From contig CAVURC010000004.1 of NCBI GenBank assembly GCA_963743825.1, forward strand, positions 124,001 to 188,000: DNA of 64,000 nt, in the 5' to 3' direction. The notes under the pieces were generated by a model, which saw only the letters and a list, made by a program, of their open reading frames with translations, was not told the origin of the DNA and searched no databases. Source of the DNA: Sva-07 sp963743825. GTDB taxonomy: Bacteria > Actinomycetota > Acidimicrobiia > Acidimicrobiales > Ilumatobacteraceae. Made by a program: the position numbers and the translations under genes. This document shows positions 1-8,751 of the stretch, piece after piece. Numbering within the stretch: position 1 is the first letter of the stretch; each line of letters starts with the position of its first letter.

Positions 1-1
1 G

Positions 2-724
2 ACCACGCCCGACGCAACGTCACCTGTCGCCGACGCCACCGTCGTAGTGGAACCGACCACGCCCGCAACAGTCGCCGAGACGTCGACCACCGCACCGGCG
101 GTCGAGGCGCTCACTGTGGATGAATGCGCACTCGAGTACGAAGTCGTCGTCGGCGACTTCTGGATCCGCATCGCCGACGGCTCCGGTGTGGCGCTCGCCG
201 ACGTGCTCGCCGTCAACGACGCGACGGTGTCGACGCCGCTGTATCCCGGTCGAACGATCTGTCTCCCCGACGGGGCCGCACTCCCGCCGCCACCACCGAC
301 TCCGACAACTGCCGCCCCGACGAGCACGGTCAACTCCGGCACGAGGACTTCGAGTACGAGCTCGAACAACTCGACGGGGTCGACAACGCCGGCGACCACC
401 ACACCTGCCGCAACACCAGCGCCAGCGCCGACACCCGTGTCGACCGCCGGCCCTGCCGAGGTCGAAGCGATCATTCGCTCCGTGTGGCCGGACGAACTCG
501 AGGACCGTGCCCTCGAGATCGCACGGCGCGAGAGCAACCTCGTCCCGACAGCCAAGAACTCGTGCTGCTACGGCTTGTTCCAGGTGTACTGGAGCGTTCA
601 CCGGAGTTGGCTGAGCGGCCTCGGCATCACATCGGCCGACCAGCTCTACGATCCGGCCACCAACGCACGTGCGGCACTCACCCTGTACCAGCGTGCCGGC
701 GGCTGGGGTCCCTGGGGCGGCTGA
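2..724 (+). CDS. LysM / lysozyme-like cell-wall protein, 5' end outside the window
   Basis: The frame is open to the window edge, so the N-terminus and any signal peptide are missing. About 240 residues remain. First comes a LysM-like module (YEVVVGDFWIRIAD ... LYPGRTICLP), then a Pro/Thr/Ser-rich linker of about 60 residues, then a 75-residue C-terminal domain of the lysozyme/transglycosylase type. In that domain the Glu of RRESNL is the expected catalytic acid, followed by YGLFQ and a GGWGPWGG tail, as in actinobacterial resuscitation-factor-like and SLT-like enzymes. Likely role: cleavage of peptidoglycan outside the membrane, anchored by LysM. The C-terminal part recurs at 4783-5094. Family is fairly sure; exact bond specificity is not visible. 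Confidence 0.7.
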   Translation, partial: TTPDATSPVADATVVVEPTTPATVAETSTTAPAVEALTVDECALEYEVVVGDFWIRIADGSGVALADVLAVNDATVSTPLYPGRTICLPDGAALPPPPPTPTTAAPTSTVNSGTRTSSTSSNNSTGSTTPATTTPAATPAPAPTPVSTAGPAEVEAIIRSVWPDELEDRALEIARRESNLVPTAKNSCCYGLFQVYWSVHRSWLSGLGITSADQLYDPATNARAALTLYQRAGGWGPWGG

Positions 725-778
725 CCGCCCGGTCGAGGCGACGTCGAATTCGGAGTCTGCATTGCAGCGACTTCGGTC

Positions 779-784
779 TACACT
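779..784 (+). promoter_or_regulatory. Probable -10 box (TACACT) of tRNA-Arg
   Basis: TACACT lies 18 nt before the mature tRNA. It matches the TAnnnT hexamers seen before other genes here and implies a short 5' leader removed by RNase P. The same box precedes the second copy at 5149-5154. Confidence 0.5.
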
Positions 785-802
785 GTCGCCCGTCACAAAT
801 CG

Positions 803-875
803 GCGCCCGTAGCTCAATGGATAGAGCACTTGATTACGGATCAAGCGGTTGGGAGTTCGACTCTCTCCGGGCGCG
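803..875 (+). tRNA. tRNA-Arg(ACG), copy 1
   Basis: A full cloverleaf can be folded. The acceptor GCGCCCG pairs with CGGGCGC, the anticodon stem CTTGA/TCAAG encloses loop TTACGGA with anticodon ACG, and the T arm GGGAG/CTCTC holds TTCGACT. CCA is not encoded. A34 of this tRNA is the substrate of the tadA product encoded at 23.7-24.2 kb (known of that enzyme), giving inosine for reading CGU, CGC and CGA. Confidence 0.95.
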
Positions 876-883
876 CAGGATGG

Positions 884-913
884 CGAGGGCGACACCGCAC
901 GGTGTCGCCCTCG
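884..913 (+). terminator. Hairpin terminator after tRNA-Arg
   Basis: A 13-bp perfect stem (CGAGGGCGACACC / GGTGTCGCCCTCG) with loop GCAC lies 8 nt after the tRNA. There is no T-run, as is common in high-GC actinobacteria. Confidence 0.65.
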
Positions 914-993
914 TCGCGTCACGACCGGCCACCGGCGATCATCATTCGTCAGGTTTTCCTCAGGTTTGCCAGTCCCCGTGCCGATGACGACTC

Positions 994-2323
994 ATGAGAC
1001 TCATTCGGATCGGCGCGCTCGTGGGCAGTGTGATCCTGCTCGTGGCGACCACGGTCTCGATGGTCAACAAACGTGCCGAACAACGCGCCGAGCAGAACGC
1101 TCGTGCCGTCGCAACCGTGCTGATGGCCGACCAGGCCGTCGACAGCGCCATCGTGCGCGCGATGGCGGTCGTCGAGGTGGCAACTGCGGAGACGGATCTC
1201 GAGTCCATCACCAGTTCGTTCGGTGACGCCGCCGAGGCGTGCATCACCGCGGCCGGCGTCGATCGATGCACCGGCTCCGACCTCGGCGCGTCGAGCGTCT
1301 TCGGCGGGGCAGTTGCGGCATCGGTGGAGAGCGGCGGGCCGGCCGTGGTCGTCGACGACGCAACGAACTCTCTCCTCGTGGTGTCGCACGGCGATGTGAC
1401 CACTGCGCTGATGCCTGCCCACCGACTCGTTGCTCGGCCCGCTCGCATCCTCGGCTGTCGAACTCAATGGGGCGACCATCGACGTTGCGTTGTCGCCTGA
1501 CATCACCGGCGTGAACGGTGACGATCTGATCCGGGTCGGGCCGTCGACCGTCGACGGTCGATTGATCGTGGCTGACACCCTCGCTCTCCCGGGTGACGGC
1601 GGATCGGTCCGCGTCACGACGTCGATCGCCGACGACGCCGGCCTGGTCGGTGACGGTCTGGGGCGGTACCTGCTCCTGGTGGGATTCGGCACCGTCCTGA
1701 TGGCGCTCGCCGGATGGACGTTCCTGCTCGACCGTCGCAGTCTCAAGCGCCAGGCGACCACCGACGACCTGACCGGACTTCCGAACCGCCGCGAGTTCGA
1801 ACGCCAGACCGAGGAGGCGCTGCTCGCCGCCGAACGGTTCAAGACCGGGGTCTGCGTGATGCTCATCGACCTCAACGGCTTCAAGCTCATCAACGACACG
1901 CTCGGCCACCAGTTCGGTGACCTGGTCCTTCGTGCTGCCGCCAGACGTCTCCGCGATGCCGTGCGTGACACCGATGTCGTCGGCCGATGGGGCGGCGACG
2001 AGTTCGTGATCCTGCTGCCTGGAGTGCAGGACGCATCGGCGGTCCGCAGCAGTGCCGAACGCATCGGAGGGCTGCTGGGAGGCACGCCGATCGCTGACGA
2101 CGTGACGGTCACGGCTGCCATCGGCGCGGCGCTGTATCCGCGTCACGGGGCCACGCTCGATGACCTGATCCGCGCCGCTGACGAAGCGATGTACGGCGCC
2201 AAGACCACGGGCGTGACCCATCGCCTTGCTGACCCGCTGAGCAGCGACGCCGACGGCGAGTCGTCGCGACATCGCGGGCCCGACCGTCGTCGGGCGCACT
2301 CCGACGACGTCAACCGCGTCTGA
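994..2323 (+). CDS. Membrane diguanylate cyclase (GGDEF), copy 1, frame broken
   Basis: Same protein as the intact copy at 5364-6692: an N-terminal membrane helix, an extracytoplasmic sensor region, a second helix, then a GGDEF domain making cyclic di-GMP from two GTP. The frame breaks near 1411, where copy 1 reads CTGATGCCTGCCC and copy 2 reads CTGATCCTGCCC, one extra base. If that base is real, the enzyme is cut after about 140 residues, before the catalytic domain. I suspect a sequence error, because the downstream part is otherwise conserved and full length. Confidence 0.75.
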
Positions 2324-2368
2324 CGCACGTTCCGGGCACGTCGGTGGCCGATGCCTACACTTCTCGAC

Positions 2369-3551
2369 GTGGTCCCCTCGGAGTGTGCTGACCAGCAAGC
2401 TCGCAGGCTTCGGTACGACGATCTTCGCCGAGATGTCGGCGCTTGGCCGTCGAGACGGGGGCGATCAATCTCGGTCAGGGCTTCCCTGACACCGACGGGC
2501 CACCCGAGGTGCTCGACGCCGCCGTCGCCGCGATCCGTGCGGGCCTCAATCAGTACCCACCGGGGCTCGGCATGCTGGAGCTCCGCAACGCGATCGCCGA
2601 TCATCAGCGGCGGTTCTACGGCATCGAACTCGATCCGGCGACGGAGGTCGTGGTCACCGCCGGTGCCACCGAAGCCCTGGCAGGCGCATTGCTCGGCATG
2701 CTCGACACAGGCGACGAGGTCGTCGTGTTCGAGCCGATGTACGACAGCTACCAGGCATGTATCGCCCTCGCCGGCGCACGAGCCGTTCCGGTGCTGCTCG
2801 CCCCCGACACCGAGGGGCGCTACGTGTTCGATCCCGACGCCCTACGCGCTGCCGTCAGCGACCGCACGAAGCTGATCCTGCTCAACACGCCGCACAATCC
2901 CACGGGCAAGGTCTTCACGACCGACGAGATGGCGATCATCGCCGAGGTGGCCCTCGAACGTGACCTGATCGTGGTGACCGACGAGGTCTACGAGCACCTG
3001 CTCTTCGACGGGCGTCGGCACACACCGTTGTCGACGTTGCCGGGAATGGCGGACCGCACGCTGACCATCTCGTCGGGCGGCAAGACGTTCAACACGACGG
3101 GTGGAAGATCGGCTGGATGACCGGCCCGGAACCGCTGGTGACCGCCGCACGGACTGCGAAGCAGTTCCTCACCTATGTGAACGGTGCGCCCTTCCAGCCG
3201 GCGATCGCCGTCGGTCTGGCCCTGCCCGACACCTACTTCGAGCGTCTTGCTGCCGACCTGCAGACTGCGCGGGATCACCTCGTCGTCGGGCTGCGAACGG
3301 CGGGCTTCACCACGTATGTGCCGGAGGCGACCTACTTCGCGACGGTCGACATCCGTCCGGTCGACCCGACCGGCGACGGGATGGCCTTCTGTCGCTCACT
3401 GCCGGCACGATGTGGCGTCGTCGCAATCCCGAACGAGGTCTTCTACGCGAGGCCCGAACACGGTCGTCATCTCGTCCGGTTCGCCTGCTGCAAGCAACTC
3501 GACGTCATCGATGCTGCTGTCGAGCGTCTCGCCGAGGGGTTCGGTTCGTGA
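2369..3551 (+). CDS. PLP aminotransferase (class I/II), copy 1, frame broken
   Basis: Counterpart of the intact gene at 6737-7918. Against that copy there is an extra T near 2373, an extra base near 2440 (GGCGCTTGG for GGCCTTGG) and a missing base near 3100 (CGACGGGTGG for CGACAGGGTGG) just after the catalytic-lysine segment. The GTG start follows a TACACT box by 7 nt. The last codons overlap the amidase start (GTGA). The breaks are probably sequencing errors; if real, the copy is dead. Confidence 0.75.
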
Positions 3552-4324
3552 GCGTGCGCGTCGCCGCCATCCAGCACGACATCGTCTGGCACGACCGCAC
3601 GGCCAACTTCGATCACCTGACACCGATGGTCGCGGGTGCCGTCGCGTCGGGCGCACGGGTGGTGCTGTTGACCGAGACGTTCTCGACCGGCTTCTCGTTC
3701 GACACGCCGGGCATCGCCGAATCGGAGGGTGGACCGTCGTCGCGGTTCCTGCGTGAGATGGCGACGACACACGGCGTGTGGGTCGGCGGCTCGTGTCCCG
3801 AGATCGCCGCCGACGCGCCGCCCGACGACCAGCGACCCTCGAACGTGTTCGTGCTCGTTGCTCCGGATGGCACCGAGCACCGGTACCGCAAGATCCATCC
3901 CTTCTCCCACGCCGACGAAGAGCGCTACGTCCGCGCCGGCGCCGAGTTCGTCACCGTCGACATCGACGGCCTGCGCTGCAGCCTGTTCGTCTGCTACGAC
4001 CTGCGGTTCGCCGACGAGTTCTGGGCGCTGGCGCACGAGAGCGACGCCTACTTCGTCGTTGCGAACTGGCCGGCCAAGCGACGCCTCCACTGGTCGACGT
4101 TGCTGCGAGCCAGGGCGATCGAGAACCAGGCGTACGTGGTCGGTGTCAACCGCGTCGGCTCGGGTGGCGGGCTCGACTACTCGGGCGACAGCGCGATCAT
4201 CGACCCGCTCGGGGAGGTGCTGGCGACCGGGTCCGGCGGCGAGACGATCCTGCTCGCCGACCTCGACCCCGCGCACGTCGCAACGACCCGCGACCACTTC
4301 CGCTTCCTCCAAGACCGCCGCTGA
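3548..4324 (+). CDS. Nitrilase-family omega-amidase, copy 1
   Basis: Intact, 258 residues, nearly identical to the protein encoded at 7915-8691. The carbon-nitrogen hydrolase triad is complete: Glu43 (LTETFSTGF), Lys115 (YRKIHPF) and Cys149 (FVCYDLRF). It starts at GTG in a 4-nt GTGA overlap with the aminotransferase stop, so translation is likely coupled. Family knowledge: NIT2/YafV enzymes hydrolyse the 2-oxo-acid amides (2-oxoglutaramate, 2-oxosuccinamate) formed when glutamine or asparagine donates nitrogen to a transaminase, which fits the neighbour. Confidence 0.85.
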   Translation: MSVRVAAIQHDIVWHDRTANFDHLTPMVAGAVASGARVVLLTETFSTGFSFDTPGIAESEGGPSSRFLREMATTHGVWVGGSCPEIAADAPPDDQRPSNVFVLVAPDGTEHRYRKIHPFSHADEERYVRAGAEFVTVDIDGLRCSLFVCYDLRFADEFWALAHESDAYFVVANWPAKRRLHWSTLLRARAIENQAYVVGVNRVGSGGGLDYSGDSAIIDPLGEVLATGSGGETILLADLDPAHVATTRDHFRFLQDRR

Positions 4325-4384
4325 CCGTTCTCGTGAACTCGTGCGCGAACTATTCGCGCACGAGTTCACGAGAACGATCAGCGG
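4318..4384. terminator. 67-bp near-perfect palindrome between convergent genes, copy 1
   Basis: Arms 4318-4349 and 4353-4384 pair over 32 positions with one mismatch, around the 3-nt loop CTA. The arms contain both stop codons: TGA of the amidase (4322-4324) and TGA of the minus-strand GNAT gene (4378-4380). There is no T-run. It is likely a bidirectional terminator. Confidence 0.75.
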
Positions 4385-4781
4385 CGCGATGTCGGACGCA
4401 TCTGCATCGAGACGCGGATGCCGTAGGGCGTGTCCTGCTGGCCGACTTCGCTGAACCCCAGTCGGGCGTGGAACGCGAGCGACACGTCGTTCGGTGGATC
4501 GACGTTCACCTCCAGCGCGAGATGATCGGCGCCGTCGATCGCTGCCATCTGTCGATCGACCTCTGCGTACAGAGCGGAGCCGACCCCGCGCCCGCGGGCC
4601 GACGAATCGACAGCCACCCGGTCGAGATACATGAATGCGTCGTACCGCTGGGTGAACCAGCGGTAGTTCACCGAGTCGTAGGTCGAGTCACCAGCGAGCA
4701 CGAGGCAGAAACCGACCACTTCGTCGCCGATGTCAGCGACCAGCGCGATCGGGCTCTCAGCGACGATGAACGCCATGCGGT
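4378..4781 (-). pseudogene. GNAT acetyltransferase, copy 1, N-terminus lost at the repeat junction
   Basis: Residues from about MAFIVAESPIALV to the C-terminus match the complete gene at 8745-9269. The first 40 or so residues are replaced by sequence of the LysM gene of copy 2, because the repeat junction falls at 4781-4783. The acetyl-CoA loop (RGRGVGSALY) is kept, but the N-terminal strands of the GNAT fold are gone. Met at about 4773 could start a shortened protein. It is a remnant or an assembly artefact. Confidence 0.8.
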
Positions 4782-4782
4782 G

Positions 4783-5094
4783 ACACCAGCGCCGGCACCG
4801 GCGCCCGTGTCGATCGCCGGGCCTGCCGAGGTCGAAGCGATCATTCGCTCCGTGTGGCCGGACGAACTCGAAGACCGTGCCATCGAGATCGCACGGCGCG
4901 AGAGCAACCTCGTCCCGACAGCCAAGAACTCGTGCTGCTACGGCTTGTTCCAGGTGTACTGGAGCGTTCACCGCAGTTGGCTGAGCGGCCTCGGCATCAC
5001 ATCGGCCGACCAGCTCTACGATCCGGCCACCAACGCGCGTGCGGCACTCACCCTGTACCAGCGTGCGGGCGGCTGGGGTCCCTGGGGCGGCTGA
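4783..5094 (+). pseudogene. C-terminal fragment of the LysM / lysozyme-like protein, copy 2
   Basis: This carries only the end of the linker and the catalytic domain (RRESNL, YGLFQ, GGWGPWGG end) of the protein at 2-724. The LysM module and N-terminus are absent, since the sequence upstream of the junction belongs to the GNAT gene on the other strand. The frame stays open upstream by chance, but no start or signal peptide is visible. Confidence 0.8.
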
Positions 5095-5172
5095 CCGCCC
5101 GGTCGAGGCGACGTCGAATTCGGAGTCTGCATTGCAGCGACTTCGGTCTACACTGTCGCCCGTCACAAATCG

Positions 5173-5245
5173 GCGCCCGTAGCTCAATGGATAGAGCACT
5201 TGATTACGGATCAAGCGGTTGGGAGTTCGACTCTCTCCGGGCGCG
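5173..5245 (+). tRNA. tRNA-Arg(ACG), copy 2
   Basis: Identical in sequence to the gene at 803-875, with the same upstream TACACT box and the same downstream hairpin. Confidence 0.95.
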
Positions 5246-5253
5246 CAGGATGG

Positions 5254-5283
5254 CGAGGGCGACACCGCACGGTGTCGCCCTCG
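5254..5283 (+). terminator. Hairpin terminator after tRNA-Arg, copy 2
   Basis: Same 13-bp GC-rich stem and GCAC loop as at 884-913. Confidence 0.65.
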
Positions 5284-5363
5284 TCGCGTCACGACCGGCC
5301 ACCGGCGATCATCATTCGTCAGGTTTTCCTCAGGTTTGCCAGTCCCCGTGCCGATGACTCCTC

Positions 5364-6692
5364 ATGAGACTCATTCGGATCGGCGCGCTCGTGGGCAGTG
5401 TGATCCTGCTCGTGGCGACCACGGTCTCGATGGTCAACAAACGTGCCGAGCAACGCGCCGAGCAGAACGCTCGTGCCGTCGCAACCGTGCTGATGGCCGA
5501 CCAGGCCGTCGACAGCGCCATCGTGCGCGCGATGGCGGTCGTCGAGGTGGCGACTGCGGAGACGGATCTCGAGTCCATCACCAGTTCGTTCGGTGACGCC
5601 GCCGAGGCGTGCATCACCGCGGCCGGCGTCGATCGGTGCACCGGCTCCGACCTCGGCGCGTCGAGCGTCTTCGGCGGGGCAGTTGCGGCCTCGGTGGAGA
5701 GCGGTGGGCCGGCCGTGGTCGTCGACGATGCAACGAACTCACTCCTCGTGGTGTCGCACGGCGATGTGACCACCGCACTGATCCTGCCCACCGACTCATT
5801 GCTCGGCCCGCTCGCATCCTCGGCTGTCGAACTCAATGGGGCGACCATCGACGTTGCGTTGTCGCCTGACATCACCGGCGTGAACGGTGATGATCTGATC
5901 CGGGTCGGGCCATCGACCGTCGACGGTCGATTGATCGTGGCTGACACGCTCGCCCTCCCAGGTGACGGTGGATCGGTCCGCGTCACGACGTCGATCGCCG
6001 ACGATGCCGGCCTGGTTGGGGACGGTCTGGGGAGGTACCTGCTGCTGGTGGGATTCGGTACCGTCCTGATGGCGCTCGCCGGATGGACGTTCCTGCTCGA
6101 CCGTCGCAGTCTCAAGCGCCAGGCGACCACCGACGACCTGACCGGACTTCCGAACCGTCGCGAGTTCGAACGCCAGACCGAGGAGGCGTTGCTCGCCGCC
6201 GAACGGTTCAAGACCGGGGTCTGCGTGATGCTCATCGACCTCAACGGCTTCAAGCTCATCAACGACACGCTCGGTCACCAGTTCGGCGACCTGGTCCTTC
6301 GTGCAGCCGCCAGACGTCTCCGCGATGCCGTGCGTGACACCGATGTCGTCGGCCGATGGGGCGGCGACGAGTTCGTGATCCTGCTGCCTGGAGTGCAGGA
6401 CGCATCGGCGGTCCGCAGCAGTGCCGAACGAATCGGAGGGCTGCTGGGTGGCACGCCGATCGCTGATGACGTGACGGTCACGGCTGCCATCGGCGCGGCG
6501 CTGTATCCGCGTCACGGGGCCACCCTCGATGACCTGATCCGCGCCGCTGACGAAGCGATGTACGGCGCCAAGACGACGGGCGTGACCCATCGCCTTGCTG
6601 ACCCGCTGAGCAGCGACGCCGACGGCGAGTCGTCGCGACATCGCGGGCCCGATCGTCGTCGGGCGCACTCCGACGACGTCAACCGCGTCTGA
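5364..6692 (+). CDS. Membrane diguanylate cyclase (GGDEF), intact copy
   Basis: 442 residues. A first membrane helix (about 6-22) and a second (about 225-245) flank an extracytoplasmic domain of about 200 residues, a likely sensor with no family I recognise. The cytoplasmic part starts with DDLTGLPNR and has the active-site motif GGDEF at 333-337. RDTD at 324-327 is an inhibitory I-site (RxxD five residues before GGDEF), so product feedback by cyclic di-GMP is expected. The last 35 residues are polar and probably disordered. Cyclic di-GMP often controls type IV pili, which are encoded further along; a link is inference. The start ATG lies 19 nt after a GATGACTCCTC stretch without a clear ribosome site. 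Confidence 0.92.
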   Translation: MRLIRIGALVGSVILLVATTVSMVNKRAEQRAEQNARAVATVLMADQAVDSAIVRAMAVVEVATAETDLESITSSFGDAAEACITAAGVDRCTGSDLGASSVFGGAVAASVESGGPAVVVDDATNSLLVVSHGDVTTALILPTDSLLGPLASSAVELNGATIDVALSPDITGVNGDDLIRVGPSTVDGRLIVADTLALPGDGGSVRVTTSIADDAGLVGDGLGRYLLLVGFGTVLMALAGWTFLLDRRSLKRQATTDDLTGLPNRREFERQTEEALLAAERFKTGVCVMLIDLNGFKLINDTLGHQFGDLVLRAAARRLRDAVRDTDVVGRWGGDEFVILLPGVQDASAVRSSAERIGGLLGGTPIADDVTVTAAIGAALYPRHGATLDDLIRAADEAMYGAKTTGVTHRLADPLSSDADGESSRHRGPDRRRAHSDDVNRV

Positions 6693-6724
6693 CGCACGTT
6701 CCGGGCACGTCGGTGGCCGATGCC

Positions 6725-6730
6725 TACACT
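6725..6730 (+). promoter_or_regulatory. -10 box (TACACT) of the aminotransferase gene
   Basis: TACACT ends 6 nt before the GTG at 6737 and there is no ribosome-binding site between, which suggests a leaderless transcript. Confidence 0.55.
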
Positions 6731-6736
6731 TCGGAC

Positions 6737-7918
6737 GTGGCCCCTCGGAGTGTGCTGACCAGCAAGCTCGCAGGCTTCGGTACGACGATCTTCGCCGAGA
6801 TGTCGGCCTTGGCCGTCGAGACGGGGGCGATCAATCTCGGTCAGGGCTTCCCTGACACCGACGGGCCACCCGAGGTGCTCGACGCCGCTGTCGCCGCGAT
6901 CCGTGCGGGCCTCAATCAGTACCCACCGGGGCTCGGCATGCTGGAGCTCCGCAACGCGATCGCCGAGCATCAGCGGCGGTTCTACGGCATCGAACTCGAT
7001 CCGGCGACGGAGGTCGTGGTCACCGCCGGTGCCACCGAAGCCCTGGCAGGCGCATTGCTCGGCATGCTCGACACAGGCGACGAGGTCGTCGTGTTCGAGC
7101 CGATGTACGACAGCTACCAGGCATGTATCGCCCTCGCCGGCGCACGAGCCATTCCGGTGCTGCTCGCCCCCGACACCGAGGGGCGCTACGTGTTCGATCC
7201 CGACGCCCTGCGCGCTGCCGTCAGCGACCGCACGAAGCTGATCCTGCTCAACACGCCACACAATCCCACGGGCAAGGTCTTCACGACCGACGAGATGGCG
7301 ATCATCGCCGAGGTGGCCCTCGAACGTGACCTGATCGTGGTGACCGACGAGGTCTACGAGCACCTGCTCTTCGACGGTCGTCGGCACACACCGTTGTCGA
7401 CGCTGCCGGGAATGGCGGACCGCACGCTGACCATCTCGTCGGGCGGCAAGACGTTCAACACGACAGGGTGGAAGATCGGCTGGATGACCGGCCCGGAACC
7501 GCTGGTGACCGCCGCACGGACTGCGAAGCAGTTCCTCACCTATGTGAACGGTGCACCCTTCCAGCCGGCGATCGCCGTCGGTCTGGCCCTGCCCGACACC
7601 TACTTCGAGCGTCTCGCTGCCGACCTGCAGACTGCGCGGGATCACCTCGTCGTCGGCCTGCGAGCGGCGGGGTTCACCACGTATGTGCCGGAGGCGACCT
7701 ACTTCGCGACGGTCGACATCCGTCCGGTCGACCCGACCGGCGACGGGATGGCCTTCTGTCGTTCACTGCCGGCACGATGTGGCGTCGTCGCAATCCCGAA
7801 CGAGGTCTTCTACGCGAGGCCCGAACACGGTCGTCATCTCGTCCGGTTCGCCTGCTGCAAGCAACTCGACGTCATCGATGCTGCTGTCGAGCGGCTCGTC
7901 GAGGGGTTCGGTTCGTGA
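6737..7918 (+). CDS. PLP-dependent aminotransferase, kynurenine/methionine/glutamine type (class I/II), intact copy
   Basis: 393 residues, usual length for fold-type I aminotransferases. The N-terminal INLGQGFPDTDGP, the substrate-side NTPHNPTGKVF, the PLP-phosphate region VTDEVYEHL and the Schiff-base lysine Lys238 in SSGGKTFNTTGWK are all present. The GQGFPD signature and overall pattern resemble YbdL/KYAT-type enzymes (methionine or glutamine transaminase) and also DapC-like proteins. It overlaps the omega-amidase start by 4 nt. Together they would make a glutamine transaminase/omega-amidase pair: the transaminase makes 2-oxoglutaramate and the amidase pulls the reaction forward. GTG at 6737 is preferred to the GTG at 6713 because of the TACACT box and the family's usual N-terminus. 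Confidence 0.85.
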   Translation: MAPRSVLTSKLAGFGTTIFAEMSALAVETGAINLGQGFPDTDGPPEVLDAAVAAIRAGLNQYPPGLGMLELRNAIAEHQRRFYGIELDPATEVVVTAGATEALAGALLGMLDTGDEVVVFEPMYDSYQACIALAGARAIPVLLAPDTEGRYVFDPDALRAAVSDRTKLILLNTPHNPTGKVFTTDEMAIIAEVALERDLIVVTDEVYEHLLFDGRRHTPLSTLPGMADRTLTISSGGKTFNTTGWKIGWMTGPEPLVTAARTAKQFLTYVNGAPFQPAIAVGLALPDTYFERLAADLQTARDHLVVGLRAAGFTTYVPEATYFATVDIRPVDPTGDGMAFCRSLPARCGVVAIPNEVFYARPEHGRHLVRFACCKQLDVIDAAVERLVEGFGS

Positions 7919-8691
7919 GCGTGCGCGTCGCCGCCATCCAGCACGACATCGTCTGGCATGACCGCACGGCCAACTTCGATCACCTGACACCGATGGTCGC
8001 GGGTGCCGTCGCGTCGGGTGCACGGGTGGTGCTGTTGACCGAGACGTTCTCGACCGGCTTCTCGTTCGACACGCCGGGCATCGCCGAATCGGAGGGTGGA
8101 CCGTCGTCGCGGTTCCTGCGTGAGATGGCGACGACACACGGCGTGTGGGTCGGCGGCTCGTGTCCCGAGATCGCCGCCGACGCGCCGCCCGACGACCAGC
8201 GACCCTCGAACGTGTTCGTGCTCGTTGCTCCGGATGGCACCGAGCACCGGTACCGCAAGATCCATCCCTTCTCGCACGCCGACGAAGAGCGCTATGTCCG
8301 CGCCGGCGCCGAGTTCGTCACCGTCGACATCGACGGCCTGCGCTGCAGCCTGTTCGTCTGTTACGACCTGCGGTTCGCCGACGAGTTCTGGGCGCTGGCG
8401 CACGAGAGCGACGCCTACTTCGTCGTTGCGAACTGGCCTGCCAAGCGACGCCTCCACTGGTCGACGTTGCTGCGTGCCAGGGCGATCGAGAACCAGGCGT
8501 ACGTGGTCGGTGTCAACCGCGTCGGCTCGGGTGGCGGGCTCGACTACTCGGGCGACAGCGCGATCATCGACCCGCTCGGGGAGGTGCTGGCGACCGGGTC
8601 CGGCGGCGAGACGATCCTGCTCGCCGACCTCGACCCCGCGCACGTCGCAACGACCCGCGACCACTTCCGCTTCCTCCAAGACCGCCGCTGA
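7915..8691 (+). CDS. Nitrilase-family omega-amidase, copy 2
   Basis: 258 residues. Triad Glu43, Lys115, Cys149. Other nitrilase-family landmarks are the ANWPAKRRLHW segment and the RARAIENQAYVVGVNR stretch typical of YafV/NIT2 proteins. The start GTG overlaps the upstream stop (GTGA). The stop lies in a long palindrome shared with the converging GNAT gene. Cytoplasmic; no signal sequence. Substrate preference is inferred from the transaminase partner. Confidence 0.85.
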   Translation: MSVRVAAIQHDIVWHDRTANFDHLTPMVAGAVASGARVVLLTETFSTGFSFDTPGIAESEGGPSSRFLREMATTHGVWVGGSCPEIAADAPPDDQRPSNVFVLVAPDGTEHRYRKIHPFSHADEERYVRAGAEFVTVDIDGLRCSLFVCYDLRFADEFWALAHESDAYFVVANWPAKRRLHWSTLLRARAIENQAYVVGVNRVGSGGGLDYSGDSAIIDPLGEVLATGSGGETILLADLDPAHVATTRDHFRFLQDRR

Positions 8692-8751
8692 TCGTTCTCG
8701 TGAACTCGTGCGCGAACTATTCGCGCACGAGTTCACGAGAACGGTCAGCGG
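8685..8751. terminator. 67-bp near-perfect palindrome between convergent genes, copy 2
   Basis: Same element as 4318-4384, again containing both stop codons. The single non-Watson-Crick pair is C/A in copy 1 and T/G here, so both arms have changed at that position. Confidence 0.75.

Larger units (their letters stand above)
413..4781. repeat. Tandem repeat of about 4.37 kb, copy 1
   Basis: This segment recurs immediately downstream at 4783-9148, with an offset of 4366-4370 bp that shifts because copy 1 carries a few extra bases. The copies differ by scattered substitutions, many at third codon positions, for example Ser TCC/TCG, Cys TGC/TGT and Arg CGA/CGT in the amidase gene. Copy 1 also has frame-breaking indels that copy 2 lacks. 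It starts inside the LysM gene linker and ends inside the GNAT gene. It is either a real tandem duplication or two strain haplotypes joined during assembly. Confidence 0.95.

Noticed and set aside
4770..4790. Microhomology at the tandem-repeat junction
   Set aside because: The two parental sequences do not share bases at the join; one unassigned G lies between them, so no microhomology-based mechanism can be argued.
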